Of a DNA stretch of 5,949 nt, positions 1 to 4,957 are shown in pieces; positions within the stretch are counted from its first letter, which is position 1; each line of letters starts with the position of its first letter. The notes under the pieces are model-generated. The model was not told the origin of the DNA, ran no database searches, and was given only the letters and a program-made list of their open reading frames with translations. The translations under genes were made by a program, and so were the position numbers. This DNA is from Acetobacteraceae bacterium (GTDB taxonomy: Bacteria; Pseudomonadota; Alphaproteobacteria; Acetobacterales; Acetobacteraceae). The stretch is taken from assembly GCA_025356735.1 (NCBI GenBank), contig JANXRT010000514.1:1-5949 (forward strand), read 5' to 3'.

Positions 1-359
1 ACCAACTGGCAGCCCGCCGCCGTCGCCACCCCATGCACCCGCGCGATCACCGGCTTCTTTAACGCCACGATCTGCTGCATCAGCCGCGAGCACTGGGTGA
101 ACAGCGCGGCGTACTCTTCGCGTTCCGGCCGGGTGCGTAGCTCGCGCAGATCATGCCCGGCACAGAACGCCGGCCCGGCGCCGCCGATCACCACCACCCG
201 GACCGCCGGATCATCGGCAACGTCGGAAAGCGCCTGCTCCAGCGCCGTCATCAACCCGACCGAAAGCGCGTTGCGCGTCTGCGGCCGGTTCATCGTCAGA
301 TGCGCAACACCGCCGACATCCTCCCGCAGCACCACAGCGCCGGAAACCGGAGCATTCAT
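1..359 (-). CDS. Enoyl-CoA hydratase/isomerase (crotonase) family protein, ECHDC3-like, N-terminal part only
   Basis: The frame is open from an ATG at 359 to the window edge and gives 119 complete residues, so the C-terminal half is missing. Visible crotonase-fold signatures are an early HLTMNRPQTRNALS segment (residues 20-33), the first oxyanion-hole loop AFCAGHDLREL (64-74), and the second oxyanion-hole region GVATAAGCQL (110-119). Family members bind acyl-CoA and stabilise a thioester enolate; hydratases add water to 2-enoyl-CoA. The TAAGCQL form resembles the ECHDC3 subgroup. It has Gln118 where canonical hydratases carry their first catalytic Glu, so classical hydratase activity is uncertain. 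The start is supported by AGGAG six bases before the ATG, which overlaps the stop of the upstream acyl-CoA ligase gene. The two are almost certainly one operon. Family assignment is confident; the exact reaction is not. Confidence 0.92.
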   Translation of the reverse strand, partial: MNAPVSGAVVLREDVGGVAHLTMNRPQTRNALSVGLMTALEQALSDVADDPAVRVVVIGGAGPAFCAGHDLRELRTRPEREEYAALFTQCSRLMQQIVALKKPVIARVHGVATAAGCQL

Positions 360-370
360 GGAAATCTCCT
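360..370 (-). promoter_or_regulatory. Shine-Dalgarno coupling the ligase stop to the hydratase start
   Basis: On the minus strand the sequence reads TGAGGAGATTTCCATG. The final A of the ligase TGA is the first base of AGGAG, and the hydratase ATG follows after six bases. A ribosome finishing the ligase would sit on this site, so translational coupling is likely (inference). Confidence 0.75.
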
Positions 371-2532
371 CAATGCGTAACCACCACAGTCCCCGCCTGC
401 ACGATCAGCGCGTCCACCGCAGTGATCCGGTCGCCGGCACAGATAAGCGGATTGACGTCGAGTTCCGAAATGATCTCCGACTGGTCGGCCGCGAACTCCG
501 AAACCCGGCACACGATCTCCGCCAACCTCGAAAAATCGACCGGCGCGAAATTCCGGAACCCCTGCAACAGTTTTACGCCCTTTAGGCTGTGCAGCATCGC
601 CAACGCCTCGGTATGCGTCACCGGCGCCGGCAACAGGGAAGTGTCCTTCATCAGCTCGACCAGGATGCCGCCCAGCCCGACCACTACAAGCGGCCCGAAC
701 AGCGGATCGACCCGCGCGCCCACCACCATCTCAATCCCGGTCGGAACCATCGGCTGCACCAGCACGCCGTTGATCCGCGGCGGTGGCGATACCTTGTGCG
801 CGTTCGCCATCACCGCGTCATAGGCGCCGCGAACATCCTCCGCGGTCTTCAGGTTTAGCCGGATCACCCCAGCCTCGGTCTTGTGCGGCAAATCTGGCGA
901 TTCGACTTTCAGCACCACTGGCAGCCCCAACCGTTCAGCAGAGGAAACCGCCTCGTCCACATTCTGCGCCAGCGCCTCGCCAACCACCGGCACGCCATAA
1001 AGCGCCAGAACTTCCTTCGCCTCGCGCTCGGTTAAGGTGGAATTCACCGACGCATGGATCAGCTTCGCCGCCGCGTCCTTAGCCGACGCCGGCGAAAACC
1101 GCGAATGCGCCGGCACCGCCGCCTGGCGCTTCTGTTCCCGCCACATCCACGCCTGGATCGTCGAAAAACAGTTGTTCATCGACCGGAACAGCGCCAGATG
1201 CTGGCTGCCCTCGATCAGATCCATGCCCGGTCCGCCCATCCACTCGGTGATCCAGGCCATGCAGATCGGCTTGCCGTTTTCGCCCGAAAGCTGGTCAAAC
1301 GAGGCAATCCGCGCCGCCGACTGCGGCGAGGGCGCGGCATACGAGCTCGGCACCACCAGCGCCGCATAGTCCGAGCAACCCAGCAGCGCGTTGGCGCACT
1401 CGGTGAACGACGATGGGTTGGACAGCACCTGCGCCGTCACGTCGCATGGATTGCGCACCGCGCCGAACTCCGGCACGTGCTGCTCCAGCACCGCCCGCAC
1501 CGCATCGTTGGGCTGCGGCAGATCGACGCCATGCTGCTCGGCACGGTCCGCCGCCATGATCGCGGCCCCGCCCGAGGCGGCCACGATCGCCACGCCACGC
1601 GCCCGCGGCGCCGGGCTTTTCGCCAGGAACGCCGCGGTTTCCAGCAGATGCTCGTAATCCTCCACCAGAATTGCGCCCGCCCGCCGGAACGCCGCCTGGT
1701 ACGCGGCGTGCGAGCCGGCCAGCGACCCGGTATGCGACATCGCCGCCGTGGCACCCTGCTCGCCGGACGCCATCTTGAAAATCACCACCGGCTTGTTGGC
1801 CCGCCACGCCGTGTCGCACGCCGCCAGTATCCGCTGCGGCTCCGCCATGCCCTCGAACACGCAGGCGATCGCAGCACAATTGGGCTCCTCGGCCAGGAAG
1901 CTGATATAGTCGGCCATGTCGACATCGACCGAGTTGCCCGAGGTCAGCACGTGGCTGACCGCGATGCCGCGCGAGGATGCCTGCCCCAGCGCCATGCCGA
2001 GCGCGCCGGACTGGCTGATGATGCCGATCGAGCGCGGCCCCGGCGACATCTTCGGCTGCAGATCCATGAAGGTGATGCGCGCGTCGCTGGTCGTGTTGAC
2101 CACACCGATGCAGTTCGGCCCGACAATCCGCAGCCCGCTTTCGCGTGAGATGGCGCGCAGCCGCTCCTGCTGGGCGATGCGGTCGTCCTTGCCGGTTTCG
2201 GAGTATCCCGAGGCGAAGATGATCGCCCCGCCGACGCCCTTGTTGGCGCATTCGAGCACGATCTCCTCGACCGCCTCGCGCGCAGCACAGATCACTGCGC
2301 AATCGACCACCTCGGGAATTTCACCGACTGACTTGTAACATTGCAGGTCGTTGATCCGGTCATACCGCGCATTCACCGGATAATACCTGCCGCCATAGTT
2401 GAGCAGATTGTTCAGCACGCGCTCGCCGAACGCCCCCGCGCGCTGCGAAGCCCCGATCACCGCCACCGACGAAGGGTTGAGCAGCCGGGAAAGCTCGGCA
2501 TTCGTGTAGTTGGCGCGCATCGAGGCGTTCAT
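370..2532 (-). CDS. Fused acyl-CoA ligase, NDP/ADP-forming (acetate--CoA ligase family, alpha-beta fusion)
   Basis: A 720-residue enzyme expected to join a carboxylic acid to CoA with ATP hydrolysis to ADP and phosphate, in the cytoplasm. Domains in order: CoA-binding Rossmann domain (about 14-140, starting LNPSSVAVIGAS); succinyl-CoA-ligase-like domains (about 165-460) with IISQSGALG at 171-179 and SHTGSLAG at 266-273, whose His267 matches the phosphohistidine of this family; and a C-terminal ATP-grasp domain (about 495-715) with DLPHKTEAGV (His550), GPLVVVGLGG (613-622) and ELDVNPL (690-696). There is no GNAT domain, so it is not a Pat-type protein acetyltransferase. I chose the ATG at 2532 because AAGGA lies five bases upstream and homology-like sequence begins there. 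The frame stays open to 2826, but that extension overlaps the divergent dehydrogenase gene. Substrate unknown; feruloyl-CoA synthetase FerA belongs to the same superfamily and is also paired with a crotonase-fold gene, so an aromatic or other organic acid is possible. Confidence 0.95.
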   Translation of the reverse strand: MNASMRANYTNAELSRLLNPSSVAVIGASQRAGAFGERVLNNLLNYGGRYYPVNARYDRINDLQCYKSVGEIPEVVDCAVICAAREAVEEIVLECANKGVGGAIIFASGYSETGKDDRIAQQERLRAISRESGLRIVGPNCIGVVNTTSDARITFMDLQPKMSPGPRSIGIISQSGALGMALGQASSRGIAVSHVLTSGNSVDVDMADYISFLAEEPNCAAIACVFEGMAEPQRILAACDTAWRANKPVVIFKMASGEQGATAAMSHTGSLAGSHAAYQAAFRRAGAILVEDYEHLLETAAFLAKSPAPRARGVAIVAASGGAAIMAADRAEQHGVDLPQPNDAVRAVLEQHVPEFGAVRNPCDVTAQVLSNPSSFTECANALLGCSDYAALVVPSSYAAPSPQSAARIASFDQLSGENGKPICMAWITEWMGGPGMDLIEGSQHLALFRSMNNCFSTIQAWMWREQKRQAAVPAHSRFSPASAKDAAAKLIHASVNSTLTEREAKEVLALYGVPVVGEALAQNVDEAVSSAERLGLPVVLKVESPDLPHKTEAGVIRLNLKTAEDVRGAYDAVMANAHKVSPPPRINGVLVQPMVPTGIEMVVGARVDPLFGPLVVVGLGGILVELMKDTSLLPAPVTHTEALAMLHSLKGVKLLQGFRNFAPVDFSRLAEIVCRVSEFAADQSEIISELDVNPLICAGDRITAVDALIVQAGTVVVTH

Positions 2533-2628
2533 GGTTTTCCTTGGATTTGACGTTCCCTTGGGCGGAAGCATACTCACGCCGAACGCAAACCGGCAACCAG
2601 CCGGTGCCGGAACAAGGCGGGGAAACAC
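2533..2628. promoter_or_regulatory. Divergent intergenic promoter region between ligase and dehydrogenase genes
   Basis: These 96 bases separate two oppositely oriented genes and must carry start signals for both. Plus-strand candidate for the dehydrogenase: TTGACG at 2547-2552, 16-base spacer, CATACT at 2569-2574. Minus-strand candidate for the ligase: TTGCCG at 2596-2591, 18-base spacer, TATGCT at 2572-2567. The two -10 boxes overlap, which would make transcription mutually exclusive or jointly controlled. An inverted repeat, CCGGCA (2590-2595) and TGCCGG (2605-2610), lies beside them and could be an operator. The boxes are only partial consensus matches, so all of this is tentative. Confidence 0.4.
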
Positions 2629-3396
2629 ATGGCCGGACTGTTCGAACTGACGGGCAAGGTCGCCGTCGTCACCGGATCGACCAAGGGCATCGGGCGCGCC
2701 ATCGTCGAGCGCATGGCCGAGCACGGCGCTCGCGTCGTCGTCTCGTCGCGCAAGCGCGACGCCTGCGAAACTGTGGCGACAGGCATCCGCGCCCGCGGTG
2801 GCGAGGCTGCCGTCATTCCCTGCCACATCAGCCGCAAGGAAGACCTCTTCTCACTGATCGACCAGACCAACGCGCTCTACGGACAAATCGACATCCTGGT
2901 CTGCAACGCCGCCCTCAATCCCTATTTCGGTCCCGCCGCCGACTGCCCGGACGAGGCGTTCGAACGCACAATGGGCGCCAACGTGCGCAGCAACTTCTGG
3001 CTCACCAACAAGGTCGCCCCCCAAATGGCGGCTGCGGGGCGGGGTGGCTCGATCATCATCATCTCCTCCATCGCCGGCCTGCGCGGCACCAACGAGCTCG
3101 GCGTCTACGCGATCTCCAAAGCCGCCGACATGCAGCTCGCCCGCAACCTCTGCGTCGAGTGGGGCGCGCAAAACATCCGCGCCAACTGCATCGCCCCCGG
3201 TGTGATCCGCACCAACTTCGCCCGCGCTTTGTGGGAGGACCCCGAAGTCGAGCGCAAGCGCAACGCGATCACCCCCCTCGGCCGCATCGGCGAACCCGAC
3301 GAGGTCGCCGGCTGCGCGGTGTTCCTCGCCTCGCCCGCCGGCAACTTCATCAGTGGCCAGACCATCGTGATCGATGGCGGCACCACCGCGGGATAA
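2629..3396 (+). CDS. SDR family NAD(P)-dependent oxidoreductase
   Basis: A 255-residue classical short-chain dehydrogenase, the usual length for the family, interconverting an alcohol and a ketone with NAD(P)(H). Visible motifs: cofactor-binding TGSTKGIG (15-22), CNAA at 92-95 in the NNAG position, Asn118, and the catalytic Ser147, Tyr160 and Lys164 in SSIAG...YAISK with the expected 13-residue Ser-Tyr spacing. They continue with PG (190-191) and a C-terminal ISGQTIVIDGG (241-251). Arg41 and Lys42 just after the second beta strand (SSRKR, 39-43) suggest a preference for NADP, which is an inference. GGGG six bases before the ATG serves as ribosome binding site. It diverges from the acyl-CoA ligase operon and probably works in the same pathway, for example on a hydroxyacyl or keto intermediate. 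No signal peptide or membrane segment is visible. The specific substrate cannot be assigned. Confidence 0.95.
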   Translation: MAGLFELTGKVAVVTGSTKGIGRAIVERMAEHGARVVVSSRKRDACETVATGIRARGGEAAVIPCHISRKEDLFSLIDQTNALYGQIDILVCNAALNPYFGPAADCPDEAFERTMGANVRSNFWLTNKVAPQMAAAGRGGSIIIISSIAGLRGTNELGVYAISKAADMQLARNLCVEWGAQNIRANCIAPGVIRTNFARALWEDPEVERKRNAITPLGRIGEPDEVAGCAVFLASPAGNFISGQTIVIDGGTTAG

Positions 3397-3403
3397 GCAA
3401 GCA

Positions 3404-3423
3404 TGGGCTCTGCCCCAAACCCC
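3404..3423 (+). repeat. Copy 1 of an 18-base GC-rich stop-proximal repeat
   Basis: GGGCTCTGCCCCAAACCC at 3405-3422 begins eight bases after the dehydrogenase stop. It recurs exactly, inverted, at 4935-4952, just after the radA stop. The copy can form a short GGGC-TCT-GCCC hairpin and lies in the 40-base gap between the convergent dehydrogenase and toxin genes. No T tract follows, so it is not a textbook intrinsic terminator. It may be a dispersed extragenic repeat or a 3'-end stabilising or termination element. Confidence 0.6.
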
Positions 3424-3436
3424 GCCAATCCAAACC

Positions 3437-3763
3437 TCAGCGAAAAAGCGTGGCAATCCTCGCCAAAACTTCACCCATGATCTTCGGCGGCAACGTGTCC
3501 ACTTTCCTCCCGTTCCGAGCCGTCAGGTCAAGCACCCGCGGCTGATCGCATCGCACGACTCCCGTGGTCTCGATGCCGGAAATCGTGACCGCGAAGCCGA
3601 TCCGTCGCGCGAAGTCGCCGCCATTGGAAATCGGCAGAATGACCGGCAGCCTAGTCACCGCATTGAACTCGTCCGGCGACACGATCAGCACAGGCCGGGG
3701 GCCGCGTTGCTCACGCCCCTCGATAGGATCAAGCGTCACCATATAGATATCGCCGCGATTCAT
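3437..3763 (-). CDS. mazF: Type II toxin, ChpB/PemK/MazF-family mRNA endoribonuclease
   Basis: A 108-residue protein, normal for the family, which cleaves single-stranded mRNA at short sequences and arrests growth when freed from its antitoxin. Visible marks: N-terminal RGDIYMVTLDP (3-13), the GREQRGPRPVLIVSP stretch (16-30) containing the catalytic-type Arg23, LPISNGGDFARRIGF (43-57) as in ChpB-like members, and the conserved DQPRVLDL (73-80). The usual active-site Thr at the LPI(T) position is Ser46 here, a conservative change that should keep the hydroxyl. The ATG at 3763 overlaps the antitoxin stop by four bases (ATGA), so the pair is translationally coupled. It is convergent with the dehydrogenase gene. 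Gene family is very sure; ChpB-like rather than MazF-like is an impression from the FAR..GF motif. Activity is untested. Confidence 0.94.
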   Translation of the reverse strand: MNRGDIYMVTLDPIEGREQRGPRPVLIVSPDEFNAVTRLPVILPISNGGDFARRIGFAVTISGIETTGVVRCDQPRVLDLTARNGRKVDTLPPKIMGEVLARIATLFR

Positions 3764-4017
3764 ATCCGCTCACGGCCAACCGCCGGCGCATCCACCCATT
3801 CGCGCTCCTCGGCTGTCTGCGGCTGAGTATAGTCCGACGCTGCTAGCAACTCAGCTAGCGTATAGTAAGGCTGATGCTGCTGTTCGATCACCAGCCGCTG
3901 ACCTTCGACCGCCACACTGACTGTGGCGCCCGCCTGAAGATGCAGCATATCCAGGATAACCGGCGGCACGGCCAACATGACCGAGCCACCAACTTTCCGA
4001 AGGTTGGTTGTATACAT
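3760..4017 (-). CDS. mazE: Antitoxin, AbrB/MazE (ChpS/PemI-like) family
   Basis: An 85-residue partner of the toxin. Residues 1-47 form an AbrB/MazE swapped-hairpin DNA-binding domain (NLRKVGGSVMLAVPPVILDML, from residue 5), with VSVAVEGQRLVIE as the closing strands. Residues 51-85 form an acidic, probably flexible toxin-binding tail (YTLAELLAASD, then EEREWVDAPAVGRE at 70-83), typical of ChpS/PemI proteins. It should neutralise the toxin by wrapping its RNA-binding groove and repress its own promoter. It is first in the operon, the usual order. The ATG at 4017 has only a distant GGGG ten bases upstream as ribosome binding site. Codon use includes CTA, TAT and ACT, rarer in the neighbouring genes, fitting an acquired module. 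Confidence 0.92.
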   Translation of the reverse strand: MYTTNLRKVGGSVMLAVPPVILDMLHLQAGATVSVAVEGQRLVIEQQHQPYYTLAELLAASDYTQPQTAEEREWVDAPAVGRERI

Positions 4018-4031
4018 GATGATCTATCCCC

Positions 4032-4058
4032 GTAAGTTATACCAAAATATAACCTTAC
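4032..4058 (-). promoter_or_regulatory. Probable toxin-antitoxin operator (imperfect inverted repeat)
   Basis: The arms are GTAAGTTATA (4032-4041) and TATAACCTTAC (4048-4058), complementary apart from one extra base, with a six-base centre. The repeat covers the -10 box of the candidate antitoxin promoter, so bound antitoxin or antitoxin-toxin complex would block RNA polymerase. This is the usual autoregulation of MazE/ChpS systems; binding here is inferred. Confidence 0.6.
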
Positions 4059-4074
4059 AGGAACGATAATGCAA
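4046..4074 (-). promoter_or_regulatory. Promoter of the toxin-antitoxin operon
   Basis: On the minus strand TTGCAT (4074-4069) is followed, after exactly 17 bases, by TATATT (4051-4046). Both hexamers are close to the sigma70 consensus. The predicted start near 4040 gives a leader of roughly 20 bases before the antitoxin ATG. The region is conspicuously AT-rich against its surroundings. Confidence 0.65.
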
Positions 4075-4090
4075 GGCTTGATGGAAGCCC

Positions 4091-4888
4091 CTACAGTGAC
4101 CTGCCGGCCGCCACCGGCCAGGTAAACCGAATGTTGTTCTTCGCCATCCCGTCGCGCACCACTTCCATGCCGCCGGACTTGATCATCCATTCCAGCCGGT
4201 GGTCGCGGTACTCGCGCCGCATCGCGCCCGACGCCACGCGATCGGCGGCATCGCCCATCAGCGCCTGCGCCGCCATGAACTCCTCGAACGTCTTGGCGAC
4301 TGACGGCCTTTGCCGAATGCGGGCCAGCCAGAGATCAAGCGGGGAACCCTCGGCCGGCCCAAACCCGAACAGCACCGACCGGTTGAGGAACGGCGCCACC
4401 GACAGGTCAGCCCAACCAAAATCCTCGCCGGTGAACCACTCCCGGTCACCAAGGTGCCCCGTCAGCCAGTCCTGGATCTCCGCCGTTTGCGCCCCGGCCG
4501 AAGCGCGCAGCTGCTCAGCCAACGCCCCCTCGGCACGCCGGAACCAGGCGATCTCGCCCAGGCCCCAGTTGATCGCCTCGTAGCTGGTGTCGCAGACATC
4601 CTCGATCATCCGCGCCCGTGCCCGCCCCGCCGGGTCACGCGGCAGCAGCGCCGGGGCCGGCACCTTGTCCTCCAGATATTCAAGGATCACGGTCGAGTCG
4701 AACACCCGCACGTCGCCATCGACCAGCAACGGAACCTCGACCCGGACGTTGCCGTCCACGAAATCACCCCGCGCCGACCCGGACCCAAGCCCATCCGGCC
4801 GCTCGACCGTAAAAAGGATGTTCTTCTCGCGCAGCGCGATCTTCACCTTCTGCACGTAGGACGACAGCGGATGCTCGTACAGCTTCAT
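4091..4888 (-). CDS. Glutathione S-transferase family protein with long C-terminal extension
   Basis: A 265-residue cytosolic protein, longer than the typical 200-230 of bacterial GSTs. The N-terminal thioredoxin-like domain (about 1-75) has MKLYEHPLSSYVQKVKIAL with Ser9/Ser10 at the catalytic position. It also has VPLL with the cis-proline Pro53, and FDSTVILEYLE (63-72), whose Asp64-Ser65 fit the glutathione gamma-glutamyl-binding pair. The helical C-terminal domain (about 88-205) includes GEDFGWADLSVAPFLNR (154-170), the usual N-capping region. About 55 further residues follow, rich in Arg/Asp and Trp/Met, ending FTWPVAAGRSL. Such proteins conjugate, isomerise or reduce using glutathione; the substrate cannot be told. 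The start at 4888 has GGAG seven bases upstream. It lies 69 bases after radA on the same strand and could be read through from it; the toxin-antitoxin operon downstream has its own promoter. Confidence 0.92.
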   Translation of the reverse strand: MKLYEHPLSSYVQKVKIALREKNILFTVERPDGLGSGSARGDFVDGNVRVEVPLLVDGDVRVFDSTVILEYLEDKVPAPALLPRDPAGRARARMIEDVCDTSYEAINWGLGEIAWFRRAEGALAEQLRASAGAQTAEIQDWLTGHLGDREWFTGEDFGWADLSVAPFLNRSVLFGFGPAEGSPLDLWLARIRQRPSVAKTFEEFMAAQALMGDAADRVASGAMRREYRDHRLEWMIKSGGMEVVRDGMAKNNIRFTWPVAAGRSL

Positions 4889-4915
4889 TGGGTCTCTCCA
4901 ACTTTCGGATGCGCT

Positions 4916-4932
4916 CCAGGACGCTATCCTGG
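4916..4932 (-). repeat. Perfect inverted repeat between radA and the GST gene
   Basis: CCAGGA (4916-4921) and TCCTGG (4927-4932) are perfectly complementary around five bases. In a radA-GST transcript this forms a 6-base-pair hairpin just after the TTGGGGC hairpin and about 17 bases before the GST Shine-Dalgarno. It may be part of a termination or processing region, or chance. Confidence 0.45.
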
Positions 4933-4934
4933 CC

Positions 4935-4957
4935 GGGTTTGGGGCAGAGCCCCAAGC
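4935..4957 (-). repeat. Copy 2 of the 18-base stop-proximal repeat, forming a hairpin after radA
   Basis: Read on the minus strand, GGGCTCTGCCCCAAACCC (4952-4935) begins five bases after the radA stop and matches the copy at 3405-3422 exactly. Here it extends to a perfect 7-base-pair stem, TTGGGGC with GCCCCAA (4939-4955), around a three-base loop. No run of T follows on the minus strand, so Rho-independent termination is doubtful. It could attenuate transcription into the GST gene or protect the radA 3' end. Confidence 0.6.

Noticed and set aside
1054..2148. Long plus-strand open frame of 364 residues, very Arg/His-rich
   Set aside because: It is an antisense shadow of the acyl-CoA ligase, common in GC-rich coding DNA, with no recognisable domain.
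1295..2302. Minus-strand open frame of 335 residues overlapping the ligase
   Set aside because: It is a shifted frame of the same gene, Gly/Arg-rich, without family motifs.
2533..2826. N-terminal extension of 98 residues on the acyl-CoA ligase
   Set aside because: It is low-complexity-like translation antisense to the dehydrogenase gene, and family-like sequence plus a good Shine-Dalgarno start at 2532.
2541..3545. Plus-strand open frame of 334 residues over the dehydrogenase
   Set aside because: It is another frame of the dehydrogenase gene and is rich in Arg/His/Pro; the true frame carries all SDR motifs.
3842..3859. Two GCTAGC palindromes 12 bases apart
   Set aside because: They are explained by codons for Leu-Ala in the LAELLA segment of the antitoxin; no other repeat structure surrounds them.
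3404..4953. The inverted 18-base repeats as ends of a mobile element carrying the toxin-antitoxin and GST genes
   Set aside because: There is no transposase, no target duplication, and each copy is better explained by its fixed position after a stop codon.
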